This document shows, piece after piece, positions 28,892 to 38,056 of a DNA stretch of 64,000 nt. Made by a program: the position numbers and the translations under genes. A model generated the notes under the pieces. That model searched no databases. It saw only the letters and a list, made by a program, of their open reading frames with translations, and had not been told where the DNA came from. The DNA comes from Neomesorhizobium albiziae (GTDB lineage: Bacteria; Pseudomonadota; Alphaproteobacteria; Rhizobiales; Rhizobiaceae): assembly GCF_900114255.1 (NCBI RefSeq), contig NZ_FOSL01000010.1:121734-185733 (forward strand). Reading direction: 5' to 3'. How positions within the stretch are numbered: position 1 is the first letter of the stretch; each line of letters starts with the position of its first letter.

Positions 28892-28992
28892 GCATGTCGC
28901 CCGAAAGTACCCTCGGTTTCGGGCGAAACGACATGCACAAGCAAGAAGCTACAGCGCGGCCGCCTACTCCCATTCGGCGCGACGCGCTGTAG
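28892..28992. repeat. Dispersed repeat family B copy 2
   Basis: Starts with the long hairpin GCATGTCGCCCGAAA/TTTCGGGCG..ACATGC (28892-28936), then AAGAAG, then a second hairpin CTACAGCGC (28949-28957)/GCGCTGTAG (28984-28992). It matches 20278-20390. It begins two nt after the stop of the FHA cyclase. The remaining gap to 29184 shows no gene. Confidence 0.72.
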
Positions 28993-29184
28993 GCCGGCGG
29001 CTGCGTTGGCCGGGAGGTTTGCTCCCGGCGTCCTCCCCACGATGGCTCTTTGAAGATAGCGGCCTGGCTCAGTCTTATTTCGTGTCGGCAGTGTCATTCG
29101 AGCTTGTGCGCTTAGGGCTGCGCGGTTACCCAACCGACATGTTGCAAACCGCGCCGGTGGCGCCGAACGTCCGGGAAGCCACGC

Positions 29185-30075
29185 GTGAACAGCGGTATCC
29201 TTCTGGCTCTCGTCGCCTACGCGGTCTATGCGTGGGGTGACGGGATCATCAAGGCGCTCGGCAGCCAGCTCTCGGTCTTCGAGATCGGTTTCTTCAACAT
29301 CCTGTTTGCCGCCGTCTTCCTGTTTTTTCTCAAACCCGACGGCGAGCGCTGGCATGGCTTCTGGAACATGCAGCGGCCCTGGGCCGTGCATGCCCGCGCC
29401 GTCTCAGGCCTCGTCGCCGGCATCTTCAGCGTCTATGCGTTCACCACCATCCCGCTGGCTGAAGCCTATGCACTGATCTTCCTGGCGCCGCTCTTCGTCA
29501 CCCTCCTGTCGATCGTCATCCTGAAGGAACAGGTTGGGCTGTGGCGCTGGCTGGCGATCGTCGCCGGCCTCGGCGGCATCCTGCTCGTGGTGCGGCCGGG
29601 ATTCCGGGCGCTTGAGTTTGGCCACCTCGCGGCACTCGCCGTCGCGCTGCTTGCCGCCATCACCATCATCCTCATGCGTTCGCTGGCGAGCGAAAAGCAG
29701 ACGACGATGCTCGGCGTGCTGGTGGGCTACGGACTTCTGTTCAATGGCGCCGCGATGCTGGCTACCTCTTCCTTTCATGTGCCGGACTGGAAGCTGCTTG
29801 GCATGCTCGCGCTGGCAGGCGCGTGCACCGCCGGCGGCCACCGCCTGCAACTGCTGGCCACACGGCGCAGCCCGGCGAACCAGATCGCGCCGACGCATTA
29901 TTCGCAGATCGTGTGGGCGGTGGTCATTGGCGCTGCGTTCTTCGCGGAATATCCCGACTGGATCGCGCTGGTCGGCCTGGCCGTGGTGGTCGGGTCCGGC
30001 CTGCTGACGCTGGTGCGGGAGAGGATCAGGCTGGGCACCGTCCGCTGGAACCCGTTTTCCCGCAACCGGCTTTGA
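29185..30075 (+). CDS. EamA/DMT family transporter
   Basis: 296-residue inner-membrane exporter with ten predicted helices in two EamA repeats, each starting with a hydrophobic helix and having a short polar loop (first repeat ends IVILKEQVGLWRW; second ends at the Val/Gly-rich VGLAVVVGSGLLTLV). The GTG start follows GGAAG. Members of this group export amino acids, nucleosides or other small metabolites; nothing here indicates which. It is convergent with the rsm22-like gene. Confidence 0.85.
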   Translation: MNSGILLALVAYAVYAWGDGIIKALGSQLSVFEIGFFNILFAAVFLFFLKPDGERWHGFWNMQRPWAVHARAVSGLVAGIFSVYAFTTIPLAEAYALIFLAPLFVTLLSIVILKEQVGLWRWLAIVAGLGGILLVVRPGFRALEFGHLAALAVALLAAITIILMRSLASEKQTTMLGVLVGYGLLFNGAAMLATSSFHVPDWKLLGMLALAGACTAGGHRLQLLATRRSPANQIAPTHYSQIVWAVVIGAAFFAEYPDWIALVGLAVVVGSGLLTLVRERIRLGTVRWNPFSRNRL

Positions 30076-30117
30076 CAGGAGGAGCCACAATCCAAGCGGA
30101 CGGAGATCGCCCCGCTG

Positions 30118-31095
30118 TCACCCCAGATCCTGCCAGGTCGCATCGCCCCAATCCAGGCGCCGGGCGGCCTTGAAAGCCGCACCTTCGCGCTTGCTGACCA
30201 GCCGCTCGGTGGCAGAGCCATCCTGCCGGCAAAGCTTCAACCGGACCGTGCCGCTCGCCGTCTGCGGCGGCGCCAGCACGCGGGCGGCGGGACGTTCGCC
30301 AGGGGTGCGTGAGGCGGCGATGAAAATATACTTCTCGTCTTCCCACGGCACCTCGGCGTTCTTTGCGAGGCGATGCAGGCGAGAGCGGGCGACGCGGCGC
30401 GAGAAATGGCACCAGTCAGGCGAGACGATGGGGCAATCCGCCTGATGCGGGCACGGCGCGACGAGAAACGCGCCGGCAGCGACGAGGCGTTCGCGCACCT
30501 GAAGGATGCGTTGCCAGCCGGCCGGCGTGCCCGGTTCGACAATGACGAGAGTATCGGAAGTGAGCGCCCACAGCTGGTCCGTCACGCGTCCTATCAGCGG
30601 TGGCGGCAACTCGTCGAGCACATAGGCAAGCGTAACGATTTCGGCCCGGGGCAACGCGGGCAATCCGGTCTCGACGTCGCCGGGAACCCATGAGATCCGC
30701 GTCGGGGCTGCATGCGCCGAAAGACCCGCGCCGATCTTGCGGATGGCGTCGCTGGTCTCGACGAGAGTGGCCTCATCGAGGCTCTCCCAGCAGTCGCGGG
30801 CGGCCCAAAGCACGGAACCCGGCCCGGCGCCTACATCGAGCAACGTCTTCGGCGCGAAATCCGGGCGGACTTCAGAGATCGCGGCAAGGCTGGCGCGGAT
30901 CGCCGCGTAGGTGGCAGGCAGCCGGGTTGCGAGATAGGCTTGTGCTGCGAGCCTGTCGGAGAGATGCAGGCGCCCGTCGCGCACCTCGCCGCGGTAGCGG
31001 CGCGACAGAATGTCGGCGGCGCGCTTCAGGTCGGCGAGTGCAACGCCGTGCAGCGCCTGATCGACGGCTTGCCGCAGCGCGGGCGGAAGTTCCAT
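30118..31095 (-). CDS. Rsm22-like SAM-dependent methyltransferase associated with the small ribosomal subunit
   Basis: 325-residue member of the Rsm22 family (PF09243), known from mitochondrial small-subunit assembly and common in alphaproteobacteria. SAM motif I is TLLDVGAGPGSVLWA, followed by LVETSDAIRKIG and the acidic motif VTLAYVLDELP. The C-terminal part has CPHQADCPI and WCHFSRRVARS, the four-Cys/His set that binds an iron-sulfur cluster or zinc in this family. It follows an Hsp70-like gene on the same strand with a gap of 9 nt. Confidence 0.85.
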   Translation of the reverse strand: MELPPALRQAVDQALHGVALADLKRAADILSRRYRGEVRDGRLHLSDRLAAQAYLATRLPATYAAIRASLAAISEVRPDFAPKTLLDVGAGPGSVLWAARDCWESLDEATLVETSDAIRKIGAGLSAHAAPTRISWVPGDVETGLPALPRAEIVTLAYVLDELPPPLIGRVTDQLWALTSDTLVIVEPGTPAGWQRILQVRERLVAAGAFLVAPCPHQADCPIVSPDWCHFSRRVARSRLHRLAKNAEVPWEDEKYIFIAASRTPGERPAARVLAPPQTASGTVRLKLCRQDGSATERLVSKREGAAFKAARRLDWGDATWQDLG

Positions 31096-31104
31096 ATGGC
31101 TATC

Positions 31105-32364
31105 CTATGCGCCGTATTTGCGCCTCGCATCGAGCGCCAGCCCCAGCCCGACGCTGCCGAACATGTCGCCTTCGACCACAGTGGCGTGAGGGAACATGTC
31201 CAGCACACTCTGCTTCATCATCGGGATGGCTGTCGAGCCGCCGGTGAGGAACAGCGTGGTGATGCGCGATCGCGCGACTCCGGCGTCTTCCAGCGTGCGT
31301 TCGATCACCTCGGTGACCCGTCCGACAGCACCCCGGATCGCGGCGTCGAAACCGGCGCGTGTCAGCGGCAGGCTGAGCTTCTCGTCGGTTAGCGTCATCT
31401 CGATGGCTGTCCGGTCCGTGTCGGTCAGCGCAATCTTGGCGCGCTCGATCGTGGCGGCCAGCGCATGGCCCTGACGGTGCTGCACGATGTCGATCATGCG
31501 CTCGACCAGTTCGGGCCGTGCCGCCTCGTAGCGGATCTGGCGCAGATCGGTCATCGCCTTGTTGGTGTAGAGCATGTTGATGCGCTGCCATGTGGCAAGG
31601 TCGATGAAATAGCCAGCGGGCAGGTTGCGCTTGCCGTCCTTGGTGGGTGTGAGATAGCCGAGTTCTGGCATCACATGGGCGATCGAGAGTAACCGGTCGA
31701 AATCGGTGCCGCCGATGTGCACGCCGCTCGAGGCGAGGATGTCGTCCTTGCGGTCATCGGCGACAGCGCGCTCAGGCGACACGCGCACGATGGAAAAGTC
31801 CGAGGTGCCACCACCGATGTCGACGATCAGCGCCAGTTCTTCTTTTGCTACGCTCTGCTCGTAGTCGAGTGCTGCCCCGATCGGTTCGAACTGGAAGGCG
31901 ATGTTCTTGAAGCCGCGCTTGTGGGCGGCCTTCTCCAGCTCGTTCTGCGCGCGCCGGTCGGCTGCCTCGTCGTCGTCGACGAAATGCACGGGACGCCCGA
32001 GCACGATGTTGTCGACCGGCTCGCCGACTTCGTTTTCCAGCTTCTCCTTCAGGAAGTGCAGGAAGGACCCGATGATGTCGGAAAAGGCGATCGAGTGCGC
32101 CTTGATGCGGGTCTTTTCGTGGATGAGGGATGTGCCAAGCACGCTTTTCAGTGCACGCAGAAGCCGCCCCTCGACGTTTTCGGTATAGTCGCCGATGGCG
32201 CGCCGGCCGAAATGAGTGCGGCCGTCTTCGAAATTGAAGAACACCGCACTCGGCATCGTCACCTGGCCGTCTTCCAGACGCACCAGCCGCGGCTTGCCGT
32301 TTTCCACGAAACCAACGGTCGAATTGGACGTGCCGAAATCGATACCGCCGCTGACCGGTCGCAT
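31105..32364 (-). CDS. Hsp70 family protein (YegD-like)
   Basis: 419-residue actin-fold ATPase related to Hsp70 but lacking the C-terminal substrate-binding domain, as in YegD. Phosphate 1 motif GGIDFGTSNSTVGFV, phosphate 2 LALIVDIGGGTSDFSIVRV and adenosine motif TTLFLTGGSTAIPMM are intact. Start ATG 32364 with AAGGACGG upstream. Function of YegD-type proteins is not settled; co-chaperone interplay with DnaJ or GrpE is unlikely without the lid domain. It probably shares a transcript with the rsm22-like gene. Confidence 0.88.
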   Translation of the reverse strand: MRPVSGGIDFGTSNSTVGFVENGKPRLVRLEDGQVTMPSAVFFNFEDGRTHFGRRAIGDYTENVEGRLLRALKSVLGTSLIHEKTRIKAHSIAFSDIIGSFLHFLKEKLENEVGEPVDNIVLGRPVHFVDDDEAADRRAQNELEKAAHKRGFKNIAFQFEPIGAALDYEQSVAKEELALIVDIGGGTSDFSIVRVSPERAVADDRKDDILASSGVHIGGTDFDRLLSIAHVMPELGYLTPTKDGKRNLPAGYFIDLATWQRINMLYTNKAMTDLRQIRYEAARPELVERMIDIVQHRQGHALAATIERAKIALTDTDRTAIEMTLTDEKLSLPLTRAGFDAAIRGAVGRVTEVIERTLEDAGVARSRITTLFLTGGSTAIPMMKQSVLDMFPHATVVEGDMFGSVGLGLALDARRKYGA

Positions 32365-32463
32365 GATCCGTCCTTGAAAGCTGATTGATGGGGTCCGCGG
32401 TGCGGAGGGGCGCGGATACACAATCCCGGCGGCGATGTCGAGCCGATGGCTTTTGTTTTTCGG

Positions 32464-32570
32464 CTAGAGCAGTTCCGGTTCTTTCAGAACCGGTATCTCG
32501 CTCCAATTATTTGTTTTGCCGCATTTGTGCGGGACGCCAAATGATTCCATTTGGCTGCAAAATGCTCTAG
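32464..32570. repeat. Dispersed triple-hairpin repeat, family A copy 2
   Basis: About 107 bp, nearly identical to 18968-19072, with hairpins CCGGTTCT/AGAACCGG, CCGCA/TGCGG and CCAAAT/ATTTGG, ending in GCTCTAG. Its last bases supply the stop codon of pcm (reverse complement of CTA at 32567-32569), so the element inserted at, or defines, the 3' end of that gene. Confidence 0.82.
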
Positions 32571-33343
32571 CCGTGCTCACCCACCAGCGGGACGAACATG
32601 ACGCTGCCGAGGTTTTCCTCGGCAAAATTGCCTTCGGAGACGCGGGTCAGCTTGATAAGCTTCTGTACGCTCCTCATGCCGCCGCGCGGCATCACCAGGC
32701 GGCCGCCGATCGCCAGCTGCAGCTTCCAGGCCTCGGGAATGCGCAGTCCGCTGGCCGCCGCGAGGATTGCGTCGAAGGGAGCGTGCTCGGCCCAGCCCTG
32801 CGTGCCGTCGCCGCAGCGAACTTCGATATTGCCGTGCCCCAGCACGGCGAGACGCCCCCGTGCCGTCTCTGCCAGCAGGGCATGCCGCTCGATGGTATGG
32901 ACATGGGCTGCCAACTGGCCGAGCACGGCGGCGGCATAGCCGGAACCGGTGCCGATCTCCAGAACGCGGTCGCCGGGTTTGATCTCCGCCGCCTCCGCCA
33001 TCAGCGCGACGATATAAGGCTGTGAAATGGTCTGCCCCAGCTCGATGGGCAGCGCACAGTCGTCATAGGCGCGGCGGGCAAGGTAATCGGCCACGAACGC
33101 CTCGCGCGGTACGGTCCGCATGGCGTCGAGCACACGCGGATCGGTGATGCCGCGGCGGATGAGCTGGCGCTCGACCATACGCTGGCGGTATTTCTCCGAA
33201 TCGGTCAATAATCGTGTATCGGCGGGGTCGCGCATAGGCGGGCAACGGACCGGCGCGGCGCCGGTTCCTTCAAACCTGTCGCTGGGATCGTAATGCCGCG
33301 CGAGAGCGCGCGCAAACTTTGGCGGCATGCCATACCCACGCAA
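32567..33343 (-). CDS. pcm: Protein-L-isoaspartate O-methyltransferase
   Basis: Repairs isoaspartyl residues in aged proteins by SAM-dependent carboxyl methylation. Motif I is VLEIGTGSGYAAAVL, preceded by the family substrate loop ALPIELGQTISQPYIVALM and FVADYLARRAYDD, and followed by VRCGDGTQGW and the C-terminal GGRLVMPRG. The full open frame is 258 residues. The catalytic core begins near residue 50, and starts at 33328, 33235 or later are equally plausible because none has a good ribosome site. The TAG stop is supplied by the end of a dispersed repeat. It is divergent from glnD. Confidence 0.9.
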   Translation of the reverse strand: MRGYGMPPKFARALARHYDPSDRFEGTGAAPVRCPPMRDPADTRLLTDSEKYRQRMVERQLIRRGITDPRVLDAMRTVPREAFVADYLARRAYDDCALPIELGQTISQPYIVALMAEAAEIKPGDRVLEIGTGSGYAAAVLGQLAAHVHTIERHALLAETARGRLAVLGHGNIEVRCGDGTQGWAEHAPFDAILAAASGLRIPEAWKLQLAIGGRLVMPRGGMRSVQKLIKLTRVSEGNFAEENLGSVMFVPLVGEHG

Positions 33344-33393
33344 GGGAAAACGCGCTATAGACGCCGCCCGGAAAGCGAGATTTTCTTTAGCGC

Positions 33394-36195
33394 ATGGCGA
33401 AAATTCCCCTGAAGCTGGATGAACTGATCGACGGCGACGCCCTGCGCCGCGAACTCACGGCGCTGACGGAAAAGTCCGCCGGCGATGGCTCGTCCGCCGA
33501 GACGCGCGCCGCCGCACTGCAGATCCTCAAGGAACGCATCGCCGCCGGACGCAAGACCGCCGAAACGATGCTGATGCGTGATGGCGGCGGCATCGCCTGC
33601 GCCGAGCGGCTGTCGCATCTGATGGACGAGATCATCCGGGCGCTCTACGACTTTGCGGTTACCCACGTCTATCGTTCGAAAAACCCGTCGGCGGCCGAGC
33701 GCATGGCGATCGTCGCCGTCGGCGGTTATGGCCGCGGCACGCTGGCGCCGGGCTCCGACATCGATCTCTTGTTCCTGCTGCCCTACAAACAGACGCCATG
33801 GGGCGAGCAGATCGTCGAATACATGCTCTACATGCTGTGGGACATGGGTCTGAAGGTTGGCCACGCCACCCGCAATGTGGAGGAGTGCCTGCGGCTGTCG
33901 CGCGCCGACATGACCATTCGCACTGCGGTACTGGAAGCCCGCTACGTGTGGGGCGAAAGGACGCTTTGCAACGAGCTGATCGACCGCTTCGATAAGGAAG
34001 TGGTGAAGGGAACCGGCGGCGAATATGCGCAGGCCAAGCTTGCCGAGCGCGACGAACGCCACCGCAAGGTGGGCGAAAGCCGCTACCTCGTCGAACCCAA
34101 CGTCAAGGACGGCAAGGGCGGGCTGCGCGACCTGCAGACCCTGTTCTGGATCGGCAAGTATTTCTACCGCGAACGCACCGTCGGCGAACTGGTCGAGCAG
34201 GGCGTGTTCACGCAAGCCGAATACGCCGAATTCCTGAAGGCGGACGACTTCCTGTGGGCGGTGCGCTGCCACATGCATTTCCTCACCGGCAAGGCCGAGG
34301 AGCGGCTGCATTTCGACATCCAGCGCGAGATCGCCGAGCGGCTCGGCTACAAGAGCCACCCCGGCCTGTCGGCCGTCGAGCGCTTCATGAAGCACTATTT
34401 CCTGGTGGCCAAGGATGTCGGCGACCTGACCCGCATCTTCTGCGCCGCGCTCGAGGAAGAGCAGGCGAGCCACGTCTCCGGTTTCAACCGTCTGTTCCTC
34501 ACATTCTCGCGGCGTCGCCGCAAGCTTGCGGGCACCAGCGACTTCATCGTCGACAACGACCGCATCAACATCGCCGATGACCGCGTGTTCGAACGCGACC
34601 CGGTCAATCTTCTGCGCCTGTTCTGGTTCGCCGACCGGCACGGGCTGGAATACCATCCGGACGCGCTGAAGCTGGTCACCCGGTCGCTGAAGCTGGTAGA
34701 CCTCAACCTGCGCCGCAACAGGGAAGCCAACCGGCTGTTCCTCGACGTGCTGACTTCGGACCGCAAGCCGGAACTCAACCTTCGGCGCATGAACGAAGCG
34801 GGGCTGCTCGGCAGGCTGATCCCCGATTTCGGCAAGATCGTCGCGATGATGCAGTTCAACATGTACCACCACTATACGGTGGACGAGCACCTGCTGCGCT
34901 GCATCGACGTGCTGTCGGAGATCGAGCGCGGCGACGGCGAAAAAATCCACCCGCTGTCGCACAAGCTGATCGGCGAGCTCAAGAGCCGGCGCGAAGCCCT
35001 CTACGTCGCCGTGCTACTGCACGACATCGCCAAGGGCCGGCCCGAGGACCATTCCGAGGCCGGCGCCAAAATCGCGCGCCGCATCTGCCCGCATATGGGG
35101 CTTTCCCCGGCCGACACCGAGACAGTGGCCTGGCTGGTCGAGAACCACCTCGCGATGTCGATGACGGCGCAGACGCGCGACCTCAACGACCGCAAGACGA
35201 TCGAGGATTTCGCCCACACGGTGCAATCGGTCGAGCGGCTGAAGCTGCTGTTGATCCTGACGGTCTGCGATACCCGCGGTGTCGGGCCGGGCGTGTGGAA
35301 CGGCTGGAAGGGGCAGTTGCTGCGCACGCTCTATTACGAGACGGAGCTTCTCCTGACCGGCGGATTTTCGGAAGTGTCACGCGCCGAGCGCACCGCGGCA
35401 GCCCGCGAAAGGCTGGCCGATGCCCTTGACGGCTGGCCGGCGAAGGAGCGCAAGCGCTATGTCGGCCTGCACTACGAAAACTACCTGCTGACGGTCGACC
35501 TGAAAGACCAGATAAGGCATGCCGAATTCATCCGCGAGGCAGACGCTGCCGGCCGGCGGCTCGCCACCATGGTCAAGACGCACGAATTCGAGGCGGTGAC
35601 CGAGATCACGGTCCTGGCGCAGGACCATCCCCGCCTGCTGTCAGTGATCGCCGGAGCCTGTGCGGCCGCGGGCGGCAACATCGTCGATGCGCAGATCTTC
35701 ACCACCTCCGACGGGCGCGCGCTGGATACCATCCTGATCAATCGCGAATTCGACCGTGACGAGGACGAGCGGCGGCGCGCCGAACGCGTCGGCAAGCTGA
35801 TCGAGGATGTGCTCTCCGGGCGCGCATGGCTGCCCGAGATGATCGAGAAGCGCACCAAGCCGAAACGCGGCGCGAAGGTTTTTCGTATCCAGCCGCGCGC
35901 CGAGATCCGCAATACGCTCTCCAACCGCTTCTCGGTGATCGAGGTCGAGGGGCTCGACCGGCCGGGCCTGCTGTCGGAGATCACCGGGGCGCTGTCCGAC
36001 CTGTCGCTTGACATCTCTTCCGCGCATATCACCACCTTCGGCGAAAAGGTGATCGACACGTTCTACGTGACCGACCTGACCGGAGCCAAGATCGACAGTC
36101 CGTCGCGGGTGGATAACATCCGCGCCAGCCTGATCACCACGCTCGAAGGCGCCTCGCCACAGCGCGCCGGCAAGACCAAGGCGGCCGCGGAATGA
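33394..36195 (+). CDS. glnD: [Protein-PII] uridylyltransferase/uridylyl-removing enzyme
   Basis: 933-residue sensor of glutamine that uridylylates and deuridylylates PII proteins, setting nitrogen control. Domains in order: nucleotidyltransferase ([19 protein letters not shown] near 110-128, with the catalytic Asp pair), the GlnD-specific PII-interaction region, an HD hydrolase domain ([15 protein letters not shown] near 545) and two ACT domains ([18 protein letters not shown] and [18 protein letters not shown]). All catalytic residues look intact. Length is normal for rhizobia. It leads a rightward housekeeping block with murJ and trpS. Confidence 0.97.
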   Translation: MAKIPLKLDELIDGDALRRELTALTEKSAGDGSSAETRAAALQILKERIAAGRKTAETMLMRDGGGIACAERLSHLMDEIIRALYDFAVTHVYRSKNPSAAERMAIVAVGGYGRGTLAPGSDIDLLFLLPYKQTPWGEQIVEYMLYMLWDMGLKVGHATRNVEECLRLSRADMTIRTAVLEARYVWGERTLCNELIDRFDKEVVKGTGGEYAQAKLAERDERHRKVGESRYLVEPNVKDGKGGLRDLQTLFWIGKYFYRERTVGELVEQGVFTQAEYAEFLKADDFLWAVRCHMHFLTGKAEERLHFDIQREIAERLGYKSHPGLSAVERFMKHYFLVAKDVGDLTRIFCAALEEEQASHVSGFNRLFLTFSRRRRKLAGTSDFIVDNDRINIADDRVFERDPVNLLRLFWFADRHGLEYHPDALKLVTRSLKLVDLNLRRNREANRLFLDVLTSDRKPELNLRRMNEAGLLGRLIPDFGKIVAMMQFNMYHHYTVDEHLLRCIDVLSEIERGDGEKIHPLSHKLIGELKSRREALYVAVLLHDIAKGRPEDHSEAGAKIARRICPHMGLSPADTETVAWLVENHLAMSMTAQTRDLNDRKTIEDFAHTVQSVERLKLLLILTVCDTRGVGPGVWNGWKGQLLRTLYYETELLLTGGFSEVSRAERTAAARERLADALDGWPAKERKRYVGLHYENYLLTVDLKDQIRHAEFIREADAAGRRLATMVKTHEFEAVTEITVLAQDHPRLLSVIAGACAAAGGNIVDAQIFTTSDGRALDTILINREFDRDEDERRRAERVGKLIEDVLSGRAWLPEMIEKRTKPKRGAKVFRIQPRAEIRNTLSNRFSVIEVEGLDRPGLLSEITGALSDLSLDISSAHITTFGEKVIDTFYVTDLTGAKIDSPSRVDNIRASLITTLEGASPQRAGKTKAAAE

Positions 36196-36212
36196 TGGCG
36201 GCGTTCAAACCT

Positions 36213-36337
36213 CCTTCTCCCCGTTTACGGGGAGAAGGTGCCCCTAAGGGGCGGAGGAGGGGCAACGCCAGCCTCTCTGTGCTCAAGCTGCCCCTCATCT
36301 GCCTGCCGGCATCTTCTCCCCGTAAACGGGGAGAAGA
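36213..36337. repeat. Paired palindromic repeats between glnD and murJ
   Basis: Two hairpins, CCTTCTCCCCGT/ACGGGGAGAAGG (36213-36238) and CTTCTCCCCGT/ACGGGGAGAAG (36314-36337), flank a middle section with CCCCTAAGGGGCGG and GCCCCTCATC. The right half resembles the repeat coded inside hrpB at 46720-46842. It fills nearly the whole 151-nt intergenic gap. Confidence 0.75.
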
Positions 36338-36346
36338 AAGCCAACC

Positions 36347-37939
36347 ATGAGCCTTGTAAAAAAATTCGCCACAGTCGCGTCGGGAACGCTGGTGAGCCGC
36401 ATTCTCGGCTTCAGCCGAGAGATGCTGATGGCGGCGGCTCTGGGTACCGGGCCCATCGCCGACGCCTTCAACGCGGCCTTTCAGTTTCCCAACACGTTTC
36501 GCCGGCTGTTTGCCGAGGGCGCCTTCAACGCCGCCTTCGTGCCGCTGTTCGCCAAGGAGATCGAGGCGGAAGGCATGGACGGCGCCAAGCGGTTTTCCGA
36601 GGAGGTGTTCGGCGTCCTCTTCACCGTGCTGATCGCCCTGACAATCCTGATGGAACTGTCGATGCCGTTGCTGGTGTCGACCATCATCGCGCCGGGCTTC
36701 GTCGACAACCCGCAGAAGTTCGAGCTGACCAAGGCGCTGGCCACCATCATGTTCCCCTACCTGGTGTGCATGTCGCTCGGCGCCATGATGGCCGGCATGC
36801 TGAACTCGCTGCGCCGTTATTTCGCCGCGGCGATCGCGCCGGTTTTTCTCAACGTCATCCTGATCGGGGTGCTGGGTTATGCCTGGTATGCCGGGCATGA
36901 CGGCCTGACCGTCGGCTACGCGCTGGCCTGGGGCGTGCTTGCGGCCGGCCTGGTGCAGCTTGCGATCGTCTGGGTGGCGGTGCGGCATGCCGGGATTTCG
37001 ATCGGCTTCCGGCGGCCGCGCTTTACCCCCAATGTGAAGCGTCTCCTGGTGCTGGCGTTTCCGGCTGCGATCACCGGCGGCATAACGCAGATCAACCAGC
37101 TGATCGGAACGGCCATCGCATCGGGAAAAGAAAGCGCTGTGTCGTCGCTCGCCTATGCCGACCGCGTCTACCAGCTGCCGCTCGGCGTCGTCGGCATCGC
37201 GGTCGCCATCGTTTTGCTACCAGAACTGGCGCGCGCGCTTAAATCCGGCAATTTGAAAGAAGCAGCGAACCTGCAGAACCGCTCGGTCGAGTTCACGCTG
37301 TTCCTGACCTTGCCGGCAGCGGCGGCTCTTCTGGTGATGTCCGAGCCAATCGTGCGCGTGCTTTATGAGCGCGGCGCCTTCGCCGCCGGTAACAGCACGC
37401 CCACCGTCTCGGCGATCCTTGCCATCTTTGGATTGGGGCTGCCGGCCTTCGTGCTCATCAAGGCGTTCACGCCGGGCTATTTCGCCCGCGAAGACACCCG
37501 CACGCCGATGATTTTTGCGGCGATCTCGGTGGTGGTCAACATCTCGATCGCGCTGACGCTGTTTCCCGACCTGGGTGCGCCGGGCATCGCCATCGCTTCG
37601 GCGATCGCCGGCTGGGTCAACGCGCTGCTGCTGCTCGGTTTCCTCATTCGTCGCGGCCATTGGGGCAGCGACATCCCGCTTCTGACCCGCATCCCGCGCC
37701 TCGTGCTGGCGGCTGCGGTCATGGCCGCTGCCGCGTATTTCGCCGCCGACTGGCTGTCGCCCTATCTTGCCTCGGAAGCGCCGCTCCTGGTGCAGGCCAC
37801 GGCCCTTGGCATCCTCATCTGCGGCGCTGCTATCGTCTATTTCGCCGTCGCCTTTGGTATCGGCGGGGCCGATATCCGGATGATACGGCGGAGCATGAAG
37901 AGGGGCGCGGCGCCGAAAATCCAGGCCGATTCCGACTAA
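36347..37939 (+). CDS. murJ: Lipid II flippase
   Basis: 530-residue polytopic protein of the MurJ/MviN branch of the MOP superfamily that moves lipid-linked peptidoglycan precursor across the inner membrane. About 14 helices are predicted. The N-terminal MSLVKKFATVASGTLVSRIL and GFSREMLMAAALGTG and the TM1-2 segment PNTFRRLFAEGAFNAAFVPL carry the Arg residues essential for lipid II binding. The next rightward genes are an acyltransferase and trpS, the usual neighbourhood in this order. Confidence 0.96.
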   Translation: MSLVKKFATVASGTLVSRILGFSREMLMAAALGTGPIADAFNAAFQFPNTFRRLFAEGAFNAAFVPLFAKEIEAEGMDGAKRFSEEVFGVLFTVLIALTILMELSMPLLVSTIIAPGFVDNPQKFELTKALATIMFPYLVCMSLGAMMAGMLNSLRRYFAAAIAPVFLNVILIGVLGYAWYAGHDGLTVGYALAWGVLAAGLVQLAIVWVAVRHAGISIGFRRPRFTPNVKRLLVLAFPAAITGGITQINQLIGTAIASGKESAVSSLAYADRVYQLPLGVVGIAVAIVLLPELARALKSGNLKEAANLQNRSVEFTLFLTLPAAAALLVMSEPIVRVLYERGAFAAGNSTPTVSAILAIFGLGLPAFVLIKAFTPGYFAREDTRTPMIFAAISVVVNISIALTLFPDLGAPGIAIASAIAGWVNALLLLGFLIRRGHWGSDIPLLTRIPRLVLAAAVMAAAAYFAADWLSPYLASEAPLLVQATALGILICGAAIVYFAVAFGIGGADIRMIRRSMKRGAAPKIQADSD

Positions 37940-38056
37940 GCGCGGCCATTCACGGCGTTCCAGACAAGTTTCATGCGCCGGCTGTCAGTTTCTTAACGAA
38001 AGACGTTCACAACGGAAAAAGCGACGGCCAGGCCTGTTCCACGGGCCACGTCGCGC

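Noticed and set aside
33355..34962. 535-residue open frame antisense to glnD
   Set aside because: Mirror frame of a well-conserved gene, with no ribosome site or recognisable motif.
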